Below, piece by piece: positions 10,531-25,174 of a stretch of DNA of 64,000 bases (positions are counted from its first letter, which is position 1; each line of letters opens with the position of its first letter). Both the position numbers and the translations under genes were made by a program. Source of the stretch: Typhlomys cinereus. Lineage: Eukaryota > Chordata > Mammalia > Rodentia > Platacanthomyidae. The notes beneath the pieces are model-generated. The model made no database searches and was not told where the DNA came from. It saw only the letters and a list, made by a program, of their open reading frames with translations. Location of the stretch: positions 2,919,967 to 2,983,966 of the forward strand of contig JALPQD010000027.1 of assembly GCA_023101885.1 (NCBI GenBank). Reading direction: 5' to 3'.

Positions 10531-13500
10531 AATGTCTTATTACTGTACTTCCATGTATTTGAAGATAAGTCATTTCTCTAGCTTCTTGCTGATCACCAAT
10601 TACATGGAAGTTTTTGGATACAAAACAGAAGTTCATAGAATACTTGCAGTGGTAGGAAAATGGAAGGCTTCTCTTTGGAAAGCAAGTAATTTTTCATGAG
10701 TGTTCTGTGCCTTACATTTAAACTGGGATCTCTGTTTATTTTTCAACTTTATAAATCACAATGCTTCTATTGCATGGGAATTTTCTCATACCACAACAAT
10801 TCATTTTTCTCCATTCTAAAATCCCAGCCCTCTAGTACTAAAATAAAAACAACAGACACATACAAAAAGGAATCAATATCAGGAAAAATTGTTTTAATAA
10901 TGTTTAATAATATATGTTTAATATTTTTTCAGTTTTAATAAAAATTAATAAAATTATTTCTTATAGTTTATTTGCTGTTGTCGTGTTGAAATTATTTTAT
11001 TTTCAAAGTGAAAATAAGTTTTAGATGGGGTGTTTTCTTCTACCTTCTATGTGTAAATAACACTTGTCCCATAATTGCCTATATATTAGTTATTTTTGAT
11101 ATTTTTAACCTTATAACTTCCTCTTGGAATTACTTTCAATTTCAGCTATTGAGTCTGGGAAGATAGTAATTATTATAGTAAAAACTAATGAACCTTACAT
11201 ATACTCTCATCAAAATTATTAAATAAGATTTAGTTATTTGAAAAAATAATTCCTGAAATGACAAAACGTATGCTGTAATTTAAAATATGATTCAAAATAA
11301 CGATTTCTAAAAATTTTTGGAGAAATAGAAGTTTCTTCCAAGTGTACAGTTGATATAATTGAACAATAAGCAAATATGTCTTTAAACCACATTTTCAATA
11401 ATTTTGGTATTGAATATCATGATAGTTTAGCTTTGTTCAATGACAGTTTTCATATTAATAGATATTCACAGTTCACTTCTACCACAAATCACTTTCTTAA
11501 ACTGTCCTGTTGCTTAAGAAAACTTTTATAGATGTCTGTATTCTCTAAATATACTATCTAATATTTATTTTTCTCAAAGTATATAGTAGAATGTATTGGA
11601 AGTATCTTAGAAGACATTAAACATCTTCAGGTTTTCCTTGTGAAACATTTATCCCAGGGAGCAGATGAAATGGAAATGAATTTTCAAAAAGAATGTGTAC
11701 AATGTACATTAAAAAGGAAGAGATAAAATTGAAAAATCATTAAATGAAATCATGATATTCTAATGAAATCTTCCCACAAACAATTCTTTAGCAAATATAT
11801 TACAGCAAAGCTACCATTCATAAGAATTTAATAACTTAGAAGACTGAAATAATGGTGAACTCACATCAAAAATGGCTAATTCACTCTTAGATAATTGTTG
11901 ATCCATAATTTAGCTTATTCATTTTTTCTGATAAGCTTATTTTAGTTTATCAGAAAATGGGTATTCATTATTTTGAATGATGGAATTTAGAACTTGGTGG
12001 AAGACTACTTGTTTGCCAAGCATGGAGAAGGCCCTAAGATTAATCCTCAGAATATCATCAAAGATATGTTTTGATATCAGTCTATTGAGAATAATGTCAT
12101 TTAGTATGTTCTTAACATTGAATTGATTATACATACGTTTTAAATTCATGCATTGAATTGAGAGTGCAATATTTTAATAAATACTTAACAATAGAGTTGA
12201 TGAATTATAGAGTTAAACTATTCAAATGCAAATCAAGTTTAATATATATTAGTGAGATGAAGATTGGACACATGTTCTCTCCTGTGGCAGATACATATTC
12301 TACAACTGAGTTACACATCCATGCTTCTATGTAGTCACCATGATAGCTTCATGGTGCTTCTAGTGCAGTTACTACAGTATTATAATTTGTTCTTGAATAT
12401 GAATTCTGTCCATGATTTTGTGATAAATTTTACTGCTTCAATGATTGGTCATATATATGAAAGTCTGCATAGGTAATTACATCTGAAGCACTATAAGTGA
12501 ACAGTAGATAATCTCTTTTATATAATTGTGTTAGTTTTATTCTCTTTTGCTGAACAAAGATTAAGCAACATAGAGAACCGTGGTCTTTTTTCTTGCTTAC
12601 AATTCTCACTTACACTTCATCAACATGGCAGTAGAGTCCACACAATTAGGAGCTGAGGGTCCTGTTCACACCACAGTCACATGAAGAGCTTTTTATTTGC
12701 CAATATATCTGTATACCAAAGTAAAGCAGGGTACTTAACCAGATGTCTCCATCTTATACACCTGTCCTGGTACTTTTCCCAACCACTATGCGCTGGGTCT
12801 TCACTTATGTAATCTCCCACAAGCTTCTCCAGGAGTTTCCATAACTAAATAATTCTTCACAAATGTGTGCAAAGAATGAGTTTTCAGTTGTCAAGTGGAC
12901 GCCTATATCTAAGTGGCACAGTTTTCTACGATAGGGTTTATAGGTTTCAAATACTGGCTGAATTTAAAGTAAATTTAATAAGAATGTAGGAAAATAAATA
13001 CTTTACTGCTACAAAACCAGTGTCATGGTTATATTAAAAATATGTTTTTTCAAGGGATCTAAGTATTTTTAATAGCAGTGTGTTAAATGTATACCATTTC
13101 TATTATGTTTGAAAACAGAAATGCTGAAATGGAATGTGACTTATATTTTATATTTTTAAGGATCTGAATATTTGTAATGATCTATTGTTAAACTCTTCAC
13201 TTCTAGGAATAGGAAAAAGCCGATGTAAAAATGAAAAGTCTCTTAAGTTGCTGAGACATATATTCTATAGTAAACACTATAGAGACCTTTTTTCATACAA
13301 GAGTAATGTCATCATATTTTAATACTTTTCTTCCTCTCAAGAATTTCAGAGGGCAACCACCCTTTTTTCCAGGTTTAATCCAAACACATTTTTCTCCATT
13401 TGAAAGTCCTCTCTGCTGACTGCAGTGCCACAGGATCATTCCAAGACATTTCTTGACTTTCTGCCTTTTGATAGGCTGCTTCCGTTGGGAACAACAAAAA

Positions 13501-14149
13501 TCATGACTCGGAAGTCAAAGGCCAGGGATATTGTCCAGAGATAAGATGTAGCATGCTCCAGGCTCAGTCGTCTAAAAACAAGCAAAAGTGCCAAACAACA
13601 AGAAGAAAATAATAATTTCACAATGTTACAGATTGTTGACTTTTATAAATTATCATTTTAAATTATTCATTCCATTGATGCATTTTTAATTATTGCAAGG
13701 TGTTTTAAAGAGCACAAGTAGACAGTGAACTGTCCCACTAAACTTGACTCTCTCATTTAGACACACAGTGTGATTCACCTTTCCTGGCATCTGGGTGGTT
13801 GAATGAGGCTGAAGCTATTCAGTGAGCTGTGTTGGCAGTGATGTGGATGATTTTCCAGCTGGTGGGCTAGCTTCTCACTATGGGATCCTTGGGAACTCTT
13901 TCTCTTTCCATATCCAGATGGGATTGATGAGCTAGATTGGACTTTCATCTGTCTGGCTCTCTGGGTTTAATGAAGGAGCATTGACAAGAGTAGCACTTAC
14001 TCCTGCCTGTGCATCTGAATGGGACCAAATTAACCCAACAACAAATAAATTGCTTTGGTATTTCATCTACTTAGATCATATAGCACTCAACAAACAGCCG
14101 CAGAATGTATTGTGCTGTATCTGTCTTCTTGAAATATTACTATTCATAT

Positions 14150-14180
14150 CCTTTTTTGTTTACTATTTTTATTCAATTGT

Positions 14181-14239
<59 letters not shown>

Positions 14240-14447
14240 ACCACGGACGAATTTGGGAACCACCGGGGACCGCCTCCACCTCCTCGTTTACTCTGCCCCG
14301 GGATTCACAGGCTCCGCCCTACCAGGACCGGAAACGCAGGTCGCCCCAGCTTCTACCTGGTGTCTATACATGGGGTCTAGGATCCGAACTCTGGACCTTC
14401 TGCCTGCAAGGCAGAGGCTTAACCCCTGAGCCACCTCTCCAGCCCCC
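14150..14447 (-). mobile_element. tRNA-headed SINE with CA tract, near full length
   Basis: From the left: tattcaattg tail, TG tract 14182-14236, then gaaccacggacgaatttggg, the GC-rich body, and the head reading agccacctctccagccccc. Close to the young copies in sequence. Flanks show only an imperfect attcata/attcaca match as a possible duplication. Confidence 0.85.
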
Positions 14448-14545
14448 ATTCACATTCTTATTACCATCACCTATTTGTTCTTCTATTCCAATCTGCCTTA
14501 CTTTGCCTCTATGAATTTCTCCCCAAGTATTTGAAATAAAAATTC

Positions 14546-14705
14546 CAGAACCAGACGTGGTAGCACATCCTTGTAATCCCAGGATTTAGGAGATGTGGGC
14601 AGAATGATTTGGAGTAAGGCCCAGGGTCATTTTCAGCTACATGTTAATTTACGACCAGCAAGAACTAGATAAATGTGACCCCCATCTCAAAATTAAATTT
14701 TTAAA
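14546..14705 (+). mobile_element. B1-like (7SL-derived) SINE
   Basis: agacgtggtagcacatcctt, gtaatcccagga, tttcagctacatg and ccccatctcaaaa follow the B1 order (box A to the A-rich tail). Diverged. Confidence 0.65.
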
Positions 14706-17700
14706 AAAATGTAAAAAAAATTTTAAAATTTGGTCTTTAAAATAATTTTGAGTCAATTTTCCTAACTCTTAGAGCCAAAGCAAAAGAGATTTTTCTTAGC
14801 TATGGAAAATAAATGCTATGGGTTTTCATCTCCGTCTTCTTTTCTCTTTAAATATAGAAACTAAGATATGATAGTTTATGTAACAAAGCCTAACAGTTCA
14901 CTTTCTTAGGAGATTGGATAAGTGCTGATAGAATTTATACCTTAACAGTTTTAATATATGCTTTTGCTTATTTCCAAATCAACAGAAAGATCAAAATATT
15001 ATATGGTCATTTCGATCTTATATGTTGAAGTAATATGTGTAATTTATTAGTTTGTCTTATGAAATGCTAAATGATTTGTGACCACCATTATGTGATGTTA
15101 ATGACTATTCCCCCTGCTTCTCTGTGGGTCAGGGAGATACTAACTCTGGTCCTCAAGCAACCACTTTTTCTGCTGAGTTGTATTTCCAGCCTAATATTTA
15201 TTAGTTTCAGTAGTAGAAATCACCTCTTGACAACAAGATTTGTTTGGAGAGTTTATGTTAAAGTAGAAAATTTTCTATTGAATGACCAACAAGGCAAATT
15301 CAAAGTATAAGAAAATATCAGCATTTATGCCCTTATAATGAAGAACAAATATGGCAGAGAATTGTCCTTGTAAACTGTGCAATGAAACAGCATGCTTAAT
15401 CTTTTTTGAATATGTGAAAAGTATAGAAAATGCTGTCCTTCTTTCTGTCTGTACATGTGTGTACACTTAAATATACACTCATACGTATACATAAATAGTA
15501 TCAAGTGAGGTTCAGACTGTATATATAAGGCTTGCATAACAAAATTCTTTCAATTAATCACTATTGATTTATTGGTTGTTGAGTGTGCCTGTAATAAATG
15601 AATATCTGTTTAAAAAGAGACCAGCAGAGCACCAGATAGCTATCCTGCTTCAGAGTAACTGAAAAAAATTTTAAAAAAATAGAAAAAAATTCAAGATTAT
15701 ATGTAAACAATGATAAAATGCTCAGATTTTTTATTCTAACCATATATATGCAATAGCAAGTAGAAAGGCAAAAACTGAAAGTGGAAGATTGATATTTCAG
15801 GAGGATGAGCATGAACCATTTCATCTGAATCAGACACAATCGTGCAAAGGCTTGCTGTTGTTCAGAGAAGCCAATGAAACTGACAGATCATGTAAAAGAG
15901 CTGGCTTCCTTCAGTTACCTGTGGAGCTTAGACTGACAAGGGAGCTAAGATTTGTTTGAAACACCTGAATGAGATTAATATGAAGGCAAATATATTTGGA
16001 AAAATGACAAGATTCATTTCAAAATGTCACCAAGATTTATATCAGTGGGTCATAGCTATTTGCTTAAAATTATATTGAGTTTCTTACTTAACATATGCTT
16101 AATTTTGTATTTTATGAAATATACTCTCTGATATTAAAATTTAAAGTTCTTTCTAGGAATAAAAATAAGATACCTTTCTAATTAGATTCCATCATTCTTG
16201 CCTTCTCATAGTGACAGTAAATGCCATTCTTGTGCTCAAATCTTCTGGTGTGGGTTTAGTCAGAGGTGCCAGGGAGCTTCAGAGAAGAGCCCCCCAACCC
16301 CAAAGGATGATGGGTAGAGTGATTGTGACAAAATCCTTATTACCCCTGTGCTTCCAGTGCTTGGCTGTGTGGCCTTCCAAGGTAGTGCCAGCCTGGAGCC
16401 TCAGTCTCCCTAAGATGTTGTGTGAGTGGGAAGTTGCCTACAGGAAAAGGCAAGGGAGTCTGCGTGCAATCTCTGAGAGCAGGCGTCCATCAGAGTACTG
16501 CGCTTATGAAACCTGCAAGTGCTGTATCCCTGAGTATGTGAATTCAGTCAGTGACTATTATGGAAAATAATACAAAATTCAGGAAAAAAACACACCAGAA
16601 AATAATGGATTTTTTATTGCTTTCATATGACCTGCTCTTGAAAAACTGAGTCATACCAGAATTCATAATTGGTGCATTTATTTTAGCTTAGACATGAAAA
16701 TCACATTATCAAGGCACATTTTGCCATTTTTGTTAGATGAAAGCAATCAGTATTTAGTGTACTGCTCACCAAGTGCTCACTGCAAGGGATCTTTAGGAAA
16801 TCGTGTCCTTATTATTTCCTTTCAACATGTTTCCTCTGAAAAGTGAAGCTTCTTAATTCCTAAATACCTAAAGATCCTTAGACTTTAATAGGCCTCTGCA
16901 ACTACTGAAATCATGACTTTAAACCTTTTACTCACATAATGGGCTTTGTGGCTAAGCTACAGACATTACTCCAGCTGCTTTATGGGTGAGTCTTGAGTGC
17001 ATCCCACAGCCATCTCTTGTCCCAGTCTTCAGATGAAACTAAAAATTGGTAAAGAATGGTAATACTCCTGCAACTCCGATCATGCTCATTCCCCATCAAT
17101 CAGTGTTGAAAGAAGAAAGGAAATCGGGGCATCATTGGTACTTGCTCAAATTTGATGTGGTGTAGTCAAGCAGTTCGCCATTTCACACCTACAGAAAATA
17201 TCACTGATTTAAAAATGCTTCTCTATCCTCTTCCTGGTACACCAACATTTCCAGTTGTGTTGCTTGCACAAGTTTATATGACTACATTCAACAGATCTCT
17301 GACACGTTTCTGTGTACCTTCTTCTTCATCCCTAGCAATGGAAAACCTGCATGTGGTCCATACCCTAAAACTACAGTGTAACAGACCTGCAGGTAACCTA
17401 GCCCACGGCAACACAGGAAGTGTTTTAGTGGAGATGGCAATAGCATTAGAAGAGTGAAGAAGGATTTTATACCCTGCTGAGTGAAAGACTGGAAGGGTTG
17501 GCAGAGTCAAAGGACAGAAATTACCTGATATGGAACTTAGTTCTGGAAAGGGAATGGTTTCCAAGTAGAGGTAGAAGGCAAAGCAGCTTAGGCAAGAATA
17601 CCATTAAACACAATCTCACTGAACACTGGAAATAATCCTGAGCGATGGCTAATGTGCAAGACAAGGTAGGAGAGCAGGCTGCAGCGAGGGAGCCACTTGA

Positions 17701-18293
17701 ACACCTGTTCTTAGAGAGCAACTGAAGACCTGCAATTAGGGAAGTATGTGCCAAGCAGAAAAGAATTTCATGGCAGCCTTTAGGAGGGCCAAGGTGAAAA
17801 TAAGCAGGAACTAGAGGTTGGGAGACTATTTAAAGACCTAAGTGACCACAGCTCTGGGGCAAAAACAGTAAGCATACAAAGGAGCTAGAAATGTCTTGGC
17901 TTGGTTCTTTACAATCCTTGGAGGTATTTACAAATGTCAGAGGTACTTACTTTAATCAGGTGCTGAATTATTTGCATAATTTAAACCTGTAACCAAAAGT
18001 TTGAGCCTTTTCATTTTCACTAGTAAGATTAATTTTGTGTGATATTTATTATAGAAAAGTGTAAAATGTCCCATTAGGCTAGAAAAGAAATTATATTTAC
18101 ATTATTGAACCATCTGCTCAGCAATAAATACAATAACTAGTATTTTTATATTTACTATGCCAATAGCTATTATATATACATCAACTCTGAACCAATTGTT
18201 CTTACTATATTGGCATCCCTGAAAGATGATGCATTTAAAAAATATTTGTAGCTGTACATGCTTTCATTTTACATTATAAATATGAACACTGCA

Positions 18294-18298
<5 letters not shown>

Positions 18299-18334
<36 letters not shown>
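18299..18334. repeat. AT dinucleotide microsatellite, 36 bp
   Basis: Uninterrupted AT steps, followed by gtatatg. Confidence 0.97.
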
Positions 18335-18340
<6 letters not shown>

Positions 18341-21300
18341 GTGGACAGTGCTGTATGTGGGTATAACTTGTGGCATCCCCAAAACATCAACCTCATGTTG
18401 TCTTTAAAATGGTATAAGAATTAATCCATGTCTGTGTTTGGTGTCGTTCTGTAAGTCATAATCTGTAGCTTACATTCTGAAATGTATCTTCCCTCGCAAC
18501 TCTGCAGTCGTGCATGGCATTTCAACTGGAGGCTCATAGTCTTCAACTGCAGCAGACTTCAAGCTCTGTGCTTCAGTGCATCTGATCTTTGCCTCTGAAA
18601 ATCACCAGGCAACTCTTTGTTCTGAAACTGGTAGACACACACTCCTACCTATCAAACAATGTGTTCTGGGTTGACGGTGTCACCTGTGTCCCAGGAGCCC
18701 TGTTACCCTCCTCCTCCTCCAACTGTAGCTCATTAGTCAGCTCGAACACTTTTGATCCTTCTTTGAATTCAGCAATCTAGATTCACATGGAGACACTGAA
18801 TTCCCTATACAGTTGGGCAGTCTCAGAGTAAAGGCACACTATTTTCCTTATCAAACTTGGCCTATTTCTCAGCCAGAGTTTGGCTCAGTTTTAATAGGGT
18901 TTTTATGTGCATAATTGTCTGTCCGTATAAGCAAATGTTCACAAGTGCATGTGTAGTTGCCTGTGCATATGTACACAAATACATCAATTATATCTGGAAT
19001 GTCTGAGAAAACTAACAAAGTGTCATTCATTTTACCAGAATTTCATTATATCAATGTGATTATAAGAATTCTAACAATATCTTACTGTAAACCCCCTCTC
19101 AAAATTATATAATATATGAAAGACAACATTAAAATGTATATACAAATATACATTTATACAGTCCTGGTCATATAACACAAAATGGTTTTAGGAATTTGAT
19201 ACTCTGTGTCCTTTGTGAGATCCACAACAAGAAAATTAAGTGCTATCAGGCACTAGATACATTGAGGAAAGCATCTAGTTCATTGATCCCAACATTTTTT
19301 TCTGCCAGATAAGAATGGCTCCATGAAGATAACCTTAAGAAGTCTCTGAAATGTTGTGTTAAGAACAAGGTAGTGCCATCAATGAGGACAGGTCCCCTTC
19401 ACTGTGCAGTTGTTGAGGGGAGCCATGTTTAAGCATGGTCCTCTTCTGAGCAGCTCTGTGTGGCAGTGCAGGTGAGGTTAGCATGGATGGCACACAGTAA
19501 AGGCTGTTCCCAAAGTGCATGGGCTGCTTCTGGCAGAAAGAAGCACATTCAATGTGTGGGTGACAGTGAGAGAGAACAGTTCTTTCCTGCACTGCATACT
19601 TCAACATGCTCATTTTAAAAGTTCCACTTCTTCCAAGAAGTGGCATCACTAACACAGAACTCTGCAGTATGCATGAAGAAATAGTTCTCCATGTGGAGTC
19701 CTTTAAATTTGGCCTCTGTTACATATTCATTCCAGTTTTGCTTCCAGCTTCTTGTGTATGCTCCCAAAGTTTCTGATTTTTTTAAACTTGTGTATTTTCA
19801 TTTCCCTTTTTGAAGTTTAAATTTTTAGCTATTTTCATTTGCTCAACATTTAGCAGGTTGTGTGCATACTGAAATGTCAAAACTCAGCAAACTTATTTGC
19901 ACTTTATTAATGCTCAAAGTTCTTAGGAAGTGCTTTATGAAGTAAAAATTGTAAATCTGCACTGTCTTTGTTGGGTGCGTATTCTAAACTACATGACTTA
20001 AGTTGACACAAATTGAAGTGAAAATATTTTACCCCTTGTATTCTAATGATATTTTTGACATACAAATTTTAAAATAGGTAGATGGATGCAACACATGAGA
20101 CTTTGCACAAAGGCCAAAGAATTTTGTCCTAATTCCTATATATTAAAGGGATGTTTTTGTTCAAGGAAATTAAGTGGGAGTGGTAGAAATTGAGAACCAG
20201 GCTTTGGGTCAGGGGGAGCTAGGATGTCCTTCATCCAAATCATCCAAGCTGATTCTATTTGTAGCAAAATCCAGCATATATAGGAAAAATCCAAATGCCA
20301 GCTGGTCAGATTCTTTACAGGATCATGTTAAACATACAAATTGCAAAACTTATGTAAGCTAGCAAGAAAAAGCAGAAGTGACCCTGCTTGTGTGTGGGAC
20401 AGACAGAGTGTCTCCAGCTAGAGTAAAAGGCAGCTGTGACACCCAGCAGCTAAAAGGGAACTGACAATGAGTGTCACTAGGTAGTGTCACTGGTTACCAT
20501 GACTAAGTACATAAACTTGTGAGCCATGGATTGATATATTTAATGGTCTCAAAATGCACAGGGACGTAACTACAGGGAGAACATTTTAGCATTGCGGTCT
20601 CCAGAAGAACAAAGCAAATCTGGTTGAGAACAGACAGGAGGCAAATTCAAACTCTCAATAGAGAAGAATCTGTTTGCAACTGCTTATTCCAGATGCTAAT
20701 GCATCATTCTCTAGAGAGCAGGCTTAGGCCTTGGTGCTCCCCCCCCATAGTAATTCAACTGAGGAAAAAACCTTAATAAAATTTTGCTTCTTAATTCAAA
20801 TTTCTTCATAAACTTGACTTCCACACCAATCCTGTGCACTCACAAGGATCCTTATTCCACTTGTCTGTGTTCTTTTAGGTGAAGAGAAAAACTCGGGTGC
20901 CAGATGACTTAAGTGTACTAGTGACTGAGATTGGTGGCAGACAACATTACTAAAATAACCTATTTAATTTTCATGTGAGAAATAGAACAACTCAAGACTT
21001 TTGAAAGATGAAACATTTTATCCCATCTCCCATCCATTCTATATCCCTCCCCCCACATTTTACAATTTTCATTGTATTTATAAAGAAATGAAATCCTTCA
21101 ATTAATAGACATGATATTGGATCCTGATGTATTCTATTCTCCTGGCTTTATTCTATTGTCTTGGGTGATAAAATGGATTTTCCTGAATCTTTCCTGTGTG
21201 CTCCCCAATTTGCAGCTTTCATTAAAGCAGAACAGCTGTGTTCTGGGCATTGGCCAGGTGCTCAATCTCCAGGATAGGAAAAGAATCAGGAGCAAAGCCA

Positions 21301-21439
21301 GAAATCTCAGTAATACCAGGGTTAGAGAATTGACAAGGACAAGAGCCTTTTAATATTTGCACCAAATTAACTGTAGGAGTAAGGCTTATCCCCTCATCAA
21401 GGTCCTCCTGTGCCTGGGAGCCTTCTGTTCTGTCCTTGG

Positions 21440-21690
21440 TGGGAGGCAGATCCCCACGCCCGAGACGTGATTAGAGAGATTAGATTTGTTCTTCCTATCT
21501 CCCTGCGCCTTATTAATCTTTCATTTACATTGGGATTAGATGAGATTCCATTAGCCAAATCCACTGAAAAGATTCATCCCTTTTAATATTTATGCTCACT
21601 CTCTAGTCTTTAAAGTGGGTTCTCTTTCTCAATGCTCCTAATTGGATCAGTAGGTTTCGTCTTATTAACATTTTTTTTCTTTTTAGAGAT
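21440..21690. other. Candidate conserved non-coding stretch
   Basis: Repeat-free segment rich in GATTA/TAAT cores (gtgattagagagattag, gccttattaatctttcattt, ttgggattagatgagattcc, ctcctaattggatcag). The texture resembles a developmental enhancer. Inference only. Confidence 0.28.
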
Positions 21691-22464
21691 TAGGATTGAT
21701 GAATAAAATTAGTGACATCTGGCTCAGGTCATCTGTTAAAGGGAACACGTTTAATGATTATTTACTATGCTAAAATGTGGACATTTGTTACCAACAAACA
21801 CTCTATACATGCAGTCTGGAAATATTTGCAGTTCATGTTGAACCTGAAGCAACTAAAAGAGCAAAATTTCAAAAACCACTAGAGTTCTGTGATTGTCCAA
21901 AATTCACAGTGACAGAGAGGGTGGCATTTAGTAACACTATACTGTGAAATTCCACTTTACTACTCAGATAAGAAAGTAATATGCTAGAATTTCTTGTATA
22001 AAAAATTAAAATTGGTTTATCATAAATGTACAAATATTGCCTTAAAGACAAATAGAATTTACTATCTAAAATAATAACTTATAAATGAAGCAACTATCAT
22101 TTTAAAGAAGTGTTACTAAGGCTTTTTATTGATGCCATTCACTGGAAATTTGGCTTGTTTTTCAAGTGAATCAGTTGCCTTGTGACACTTGATTGCTGTC
22201 CTTTGTTGTTGGGGCCACCCTATGCATTACAGGTAGGTTACTGCCTCCTTGCTGCTTCTACCCACCAGGTGATAGTAGCTTACATTAATTATGGACATGA
22301 ACAATGTCTCCAGGTATTGTATCAGATTCCCTGTGGAGGAACAGCCCTCCCAGTTAAAAAACACTGTGCTATGGAGGAACAGGCAATATTCCTTTCAAGG
22401 TTTTGGAATATCCAGATATTGACCAAATGAAAGTTTAAGAACAAGAGCCTGCCATATAAGCTGA

Positions 22465-22615
22465 TGAACAGGAGGGTGGGAGGGAGTAGGTGAGAAATAC
22501 CAAGAGACGGGAGGGAGGGAGGAAAAAGTGGACAGGGAGGATGAGCCCAGAGAGGGAGGAATAGGGGGATAGAATAGGAGAAGGGAGGGAAGAGGGGAGA
22601 AAAAAAAGAAAAGGG
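22465..22615. repeat. Purine-rich tract with G runs
   Basis: Repeated GGGA units on the + strand ending in gaaaaaaaagaaaag. It may be a 5'-truncated L1 3' end like the one at 24.7 kb, but I saw no duplication. Confidence 0.6.
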
Positions 22616-24650
22616 CCTCATAAGCAGTAGGAACTCTGGAATCTAAAATTCAAGTAAAGGTTCAATATTTGTCATTACATTTTGTCATATAATCCTCCAT
22701 AAGTTAGTTTTGTTTCTAGCATGAAAGGGAATATTGTATCCACTCAGATTTCATTCTAAAAATTAGATAATAGTGCATAGAAAATATCTATTGACAATCA
22801 ATGAAAGTTTAAGAAATATTTCTTATTATTAGAAGTAATAGCATAAATAAAATGTAAGTTTTCATTATAACAAGTCTATAATAAATTAATGGTGTTATTA
22901 TATAAATTGAACCCAGTGGTAAATTTTGTGGCTAGTTCTTTTTTATATTTTTACATGATATTTGGAATAATTATAAATTACATTGCTTGATAATTGCTAA
23001 ATAAACAAATGAGATTTAGTTCTTTATATAGCTTTAAGAGCTGTAGTTATGCATAAAACTTATTGTACATTTTGCATAAATCATAACAAATATGTCTTCC
23101 TTTTCTTGAATATATCTGCTTCATCTGTAAGTGGAATTTAATGGTTTAAAATATGTTGTTTAAGATAAACACTTCCTAGGAATCCAATATATGTTTTAAT
23201 TAGTATGATAACAATACTCTATTCCATGTTTTTAATTTTCTAAGAGGATAAATTGTCAATAAAATTTTTGCAACATATAGAATTAGTAGAGATAGTTACT
23301 GGATGAGTTACTTAGCTTGACTCAAAATAATTTTAAAATGTATGTCATCATTTTAGATTAAATATATGTTTTTCATATTCATATTTCAATGATATCTTGA
23401 TAACTATGAAAATAATAAACTGTACTAGGCATTATTTATATTTTCAGGTTTTAAAAATAGTCCTGTAGTGCCTTCATGTGCAGTAAGGCCTTCAATCCTG
23501 AATAAATCAATAGGATATATTCAAATTTAGTAAAATCTTGGTTAAAATTTAAAAGCAAACAATAATTCATCATTTTATTACTCCAAGTTTTCAGAAGAAA
23601 AATAAATTCAGAATTTGTCAGCAGCTCTGCATTATATGTCAAGAACAAGACCCAGATAGAAGAGCCCCCACTTTTAGAAGCATTAACAGCAGTGGAAAGG
23701 GGCTTCTTTTGTGCTGTTACAAATTGGATTTTTTTTCTTCCTTTGAGACAGCACACTGAACAATAGAATACTCTTAACGAGAGAGTTGCTGAAGACCAAG
23801 GCCATATTTTTGAAAAAGCAAGTATATGAAGAATAGAGATGTAAGCTTGGCACTGTGAATCAATTATCAGAGAATCCCATCATGCTGTTTAAAAGACAGG
23901 CTCAAAGTCAAGGTTTCTCTCCACATATTCAGTGCTTTTAGTAGGGCCTGGCCTTGGACAGCTGTGAAGGACTTAATTTGTATAAAATATAATTTTTACC
24001 ACACAAAGACATCATTTTATGAAAGTTGACTGAGCAAACTTTGCTCTTAAAGCATAATGGCAATAAGATACTTCACTAAGCTGATTAGTAACTGTCAGTA
24101 GATTCAAAACTAGATCTGCACTCATTAATATTCTATGTCTAAATATTTTTTCAGAGACTTAACTGTCAGCATAAACACGAAGTTAGAAGTTATTGATTGA
24201 AAAGAAATATAATTGCAAATATATGTGTAATATATGCCTGGAAATATAGAATACAATACAATGTTAAACAAATCACAGAAAATCAGTTCAAATATATAAT
24301 CCATATTTTTCAATGAGTTAAAGAAATAGTAGTTTGAAAACATGAATTAGTTTAAAAAATTAATTAAAATAATTTTAAAAAATCCAAAATGTTTCCAAAT
24401 GAAATTTTTAAATCTTCTAATACACTTGTCCTTTTACAAAGTTTTAACTACACTATTACTTATAGACTAACAAGCACATTTTTAAAGACAGTATAATAAG
24501 CACCTATAAACCAAACCAAAATAAAATAAAACATAAAAATAATAAAATTAGAAAATTAGAAAAATCACCTTTTTCAATAATAAACAATATTTTTTCAGTA
24601 AAGCCTTTATCTTTTTGAATAATGCAGTTTCATAATCTAGAATCTGTTTC

Positions 24651-25038
24651 TTAAAAATGAGTAATTTTCTACTCACTACAGTGAGACTTGTCCATACCAG
24701 ATTTGCATAATGACTGAAATGCCAACATGTCCCCATAGACTTTGAGGAACTGAAGAGAGATAATAACACACAATGGAAACCTTAGGAACTAGAGCTGTAT
24801 GGATGAAGGGAAATGCACCTATCAGTGGGGTACCTGAAGAGGGACAACTTTGTATGTCACAGAAGCCTGAATCCCCACAAGAATAGACAAGCAGAGGGGA
24901 ATGAATAGATTGATAAGAGAAGGGAGGGAGATAGAAGGGAGTTGGGAGGGAGAGGGAATGGAGGGAAGCAGGGATTAATACTCAATATGCTTGTAACACT
25001 AAAAAAAATTTTAAAAATTAAAAATGAGTAATTTTCTA
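24651..25038 (+). mobile_element. 5'-truncated L1-like 3' end with 21-bp target duplication
   Basis: Identical 21-base flanks at 24651-24671 and 25018-25038 enclose 346 bp (24672-25017). The insert has no visible coding region, carries a G/A-rich tract (24920-24960), and ends ttgtaacactaaaaaaaa and an A/T-rich tail. A purine-rich 3' untranslated region with an A tail and long duplication is typical of rodent L1. The L1 label is inferred from structure. Confidence 0.8.
24937..24956 (+). other. G-quadruplex motif in the L1-like 3' end
   Basis: GGGAGTTGGGAGGGAGAGGG: four G3 runs with loops of 4, 1 and 3 bases. G-quadruplexes in L1 3' untranslated regions are an established feature of mammalian L1. 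Confidence 0.75.
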
Positions 25039-25086
25039 TAGACTGTGGTTTTCTTTATTTTTTTATTATCAGAGAAGAAATCTGGG

Positions 25087-25174
25087 TTTTTTTTTTTTTT
25101 TTAGTCTTAGTTTAATACTTGTGGTGTCAGGAAAATAAAAAATTAAAAACACCTGTTTTTTTTTTTTTTTTTTT
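25087..25174. repeat. Two T homopolymers
   Basis: T runs at about 25087-25102 and 25156-25174, just downstream of the L1-like insert. Confidence 0.9.

Noticed and set aside
16211..16570. 119-codon + frame
   Set aside because: No similarity I recognise, no duplication or A tail suggesting a retrocopy, and no flanking exons in agreement.
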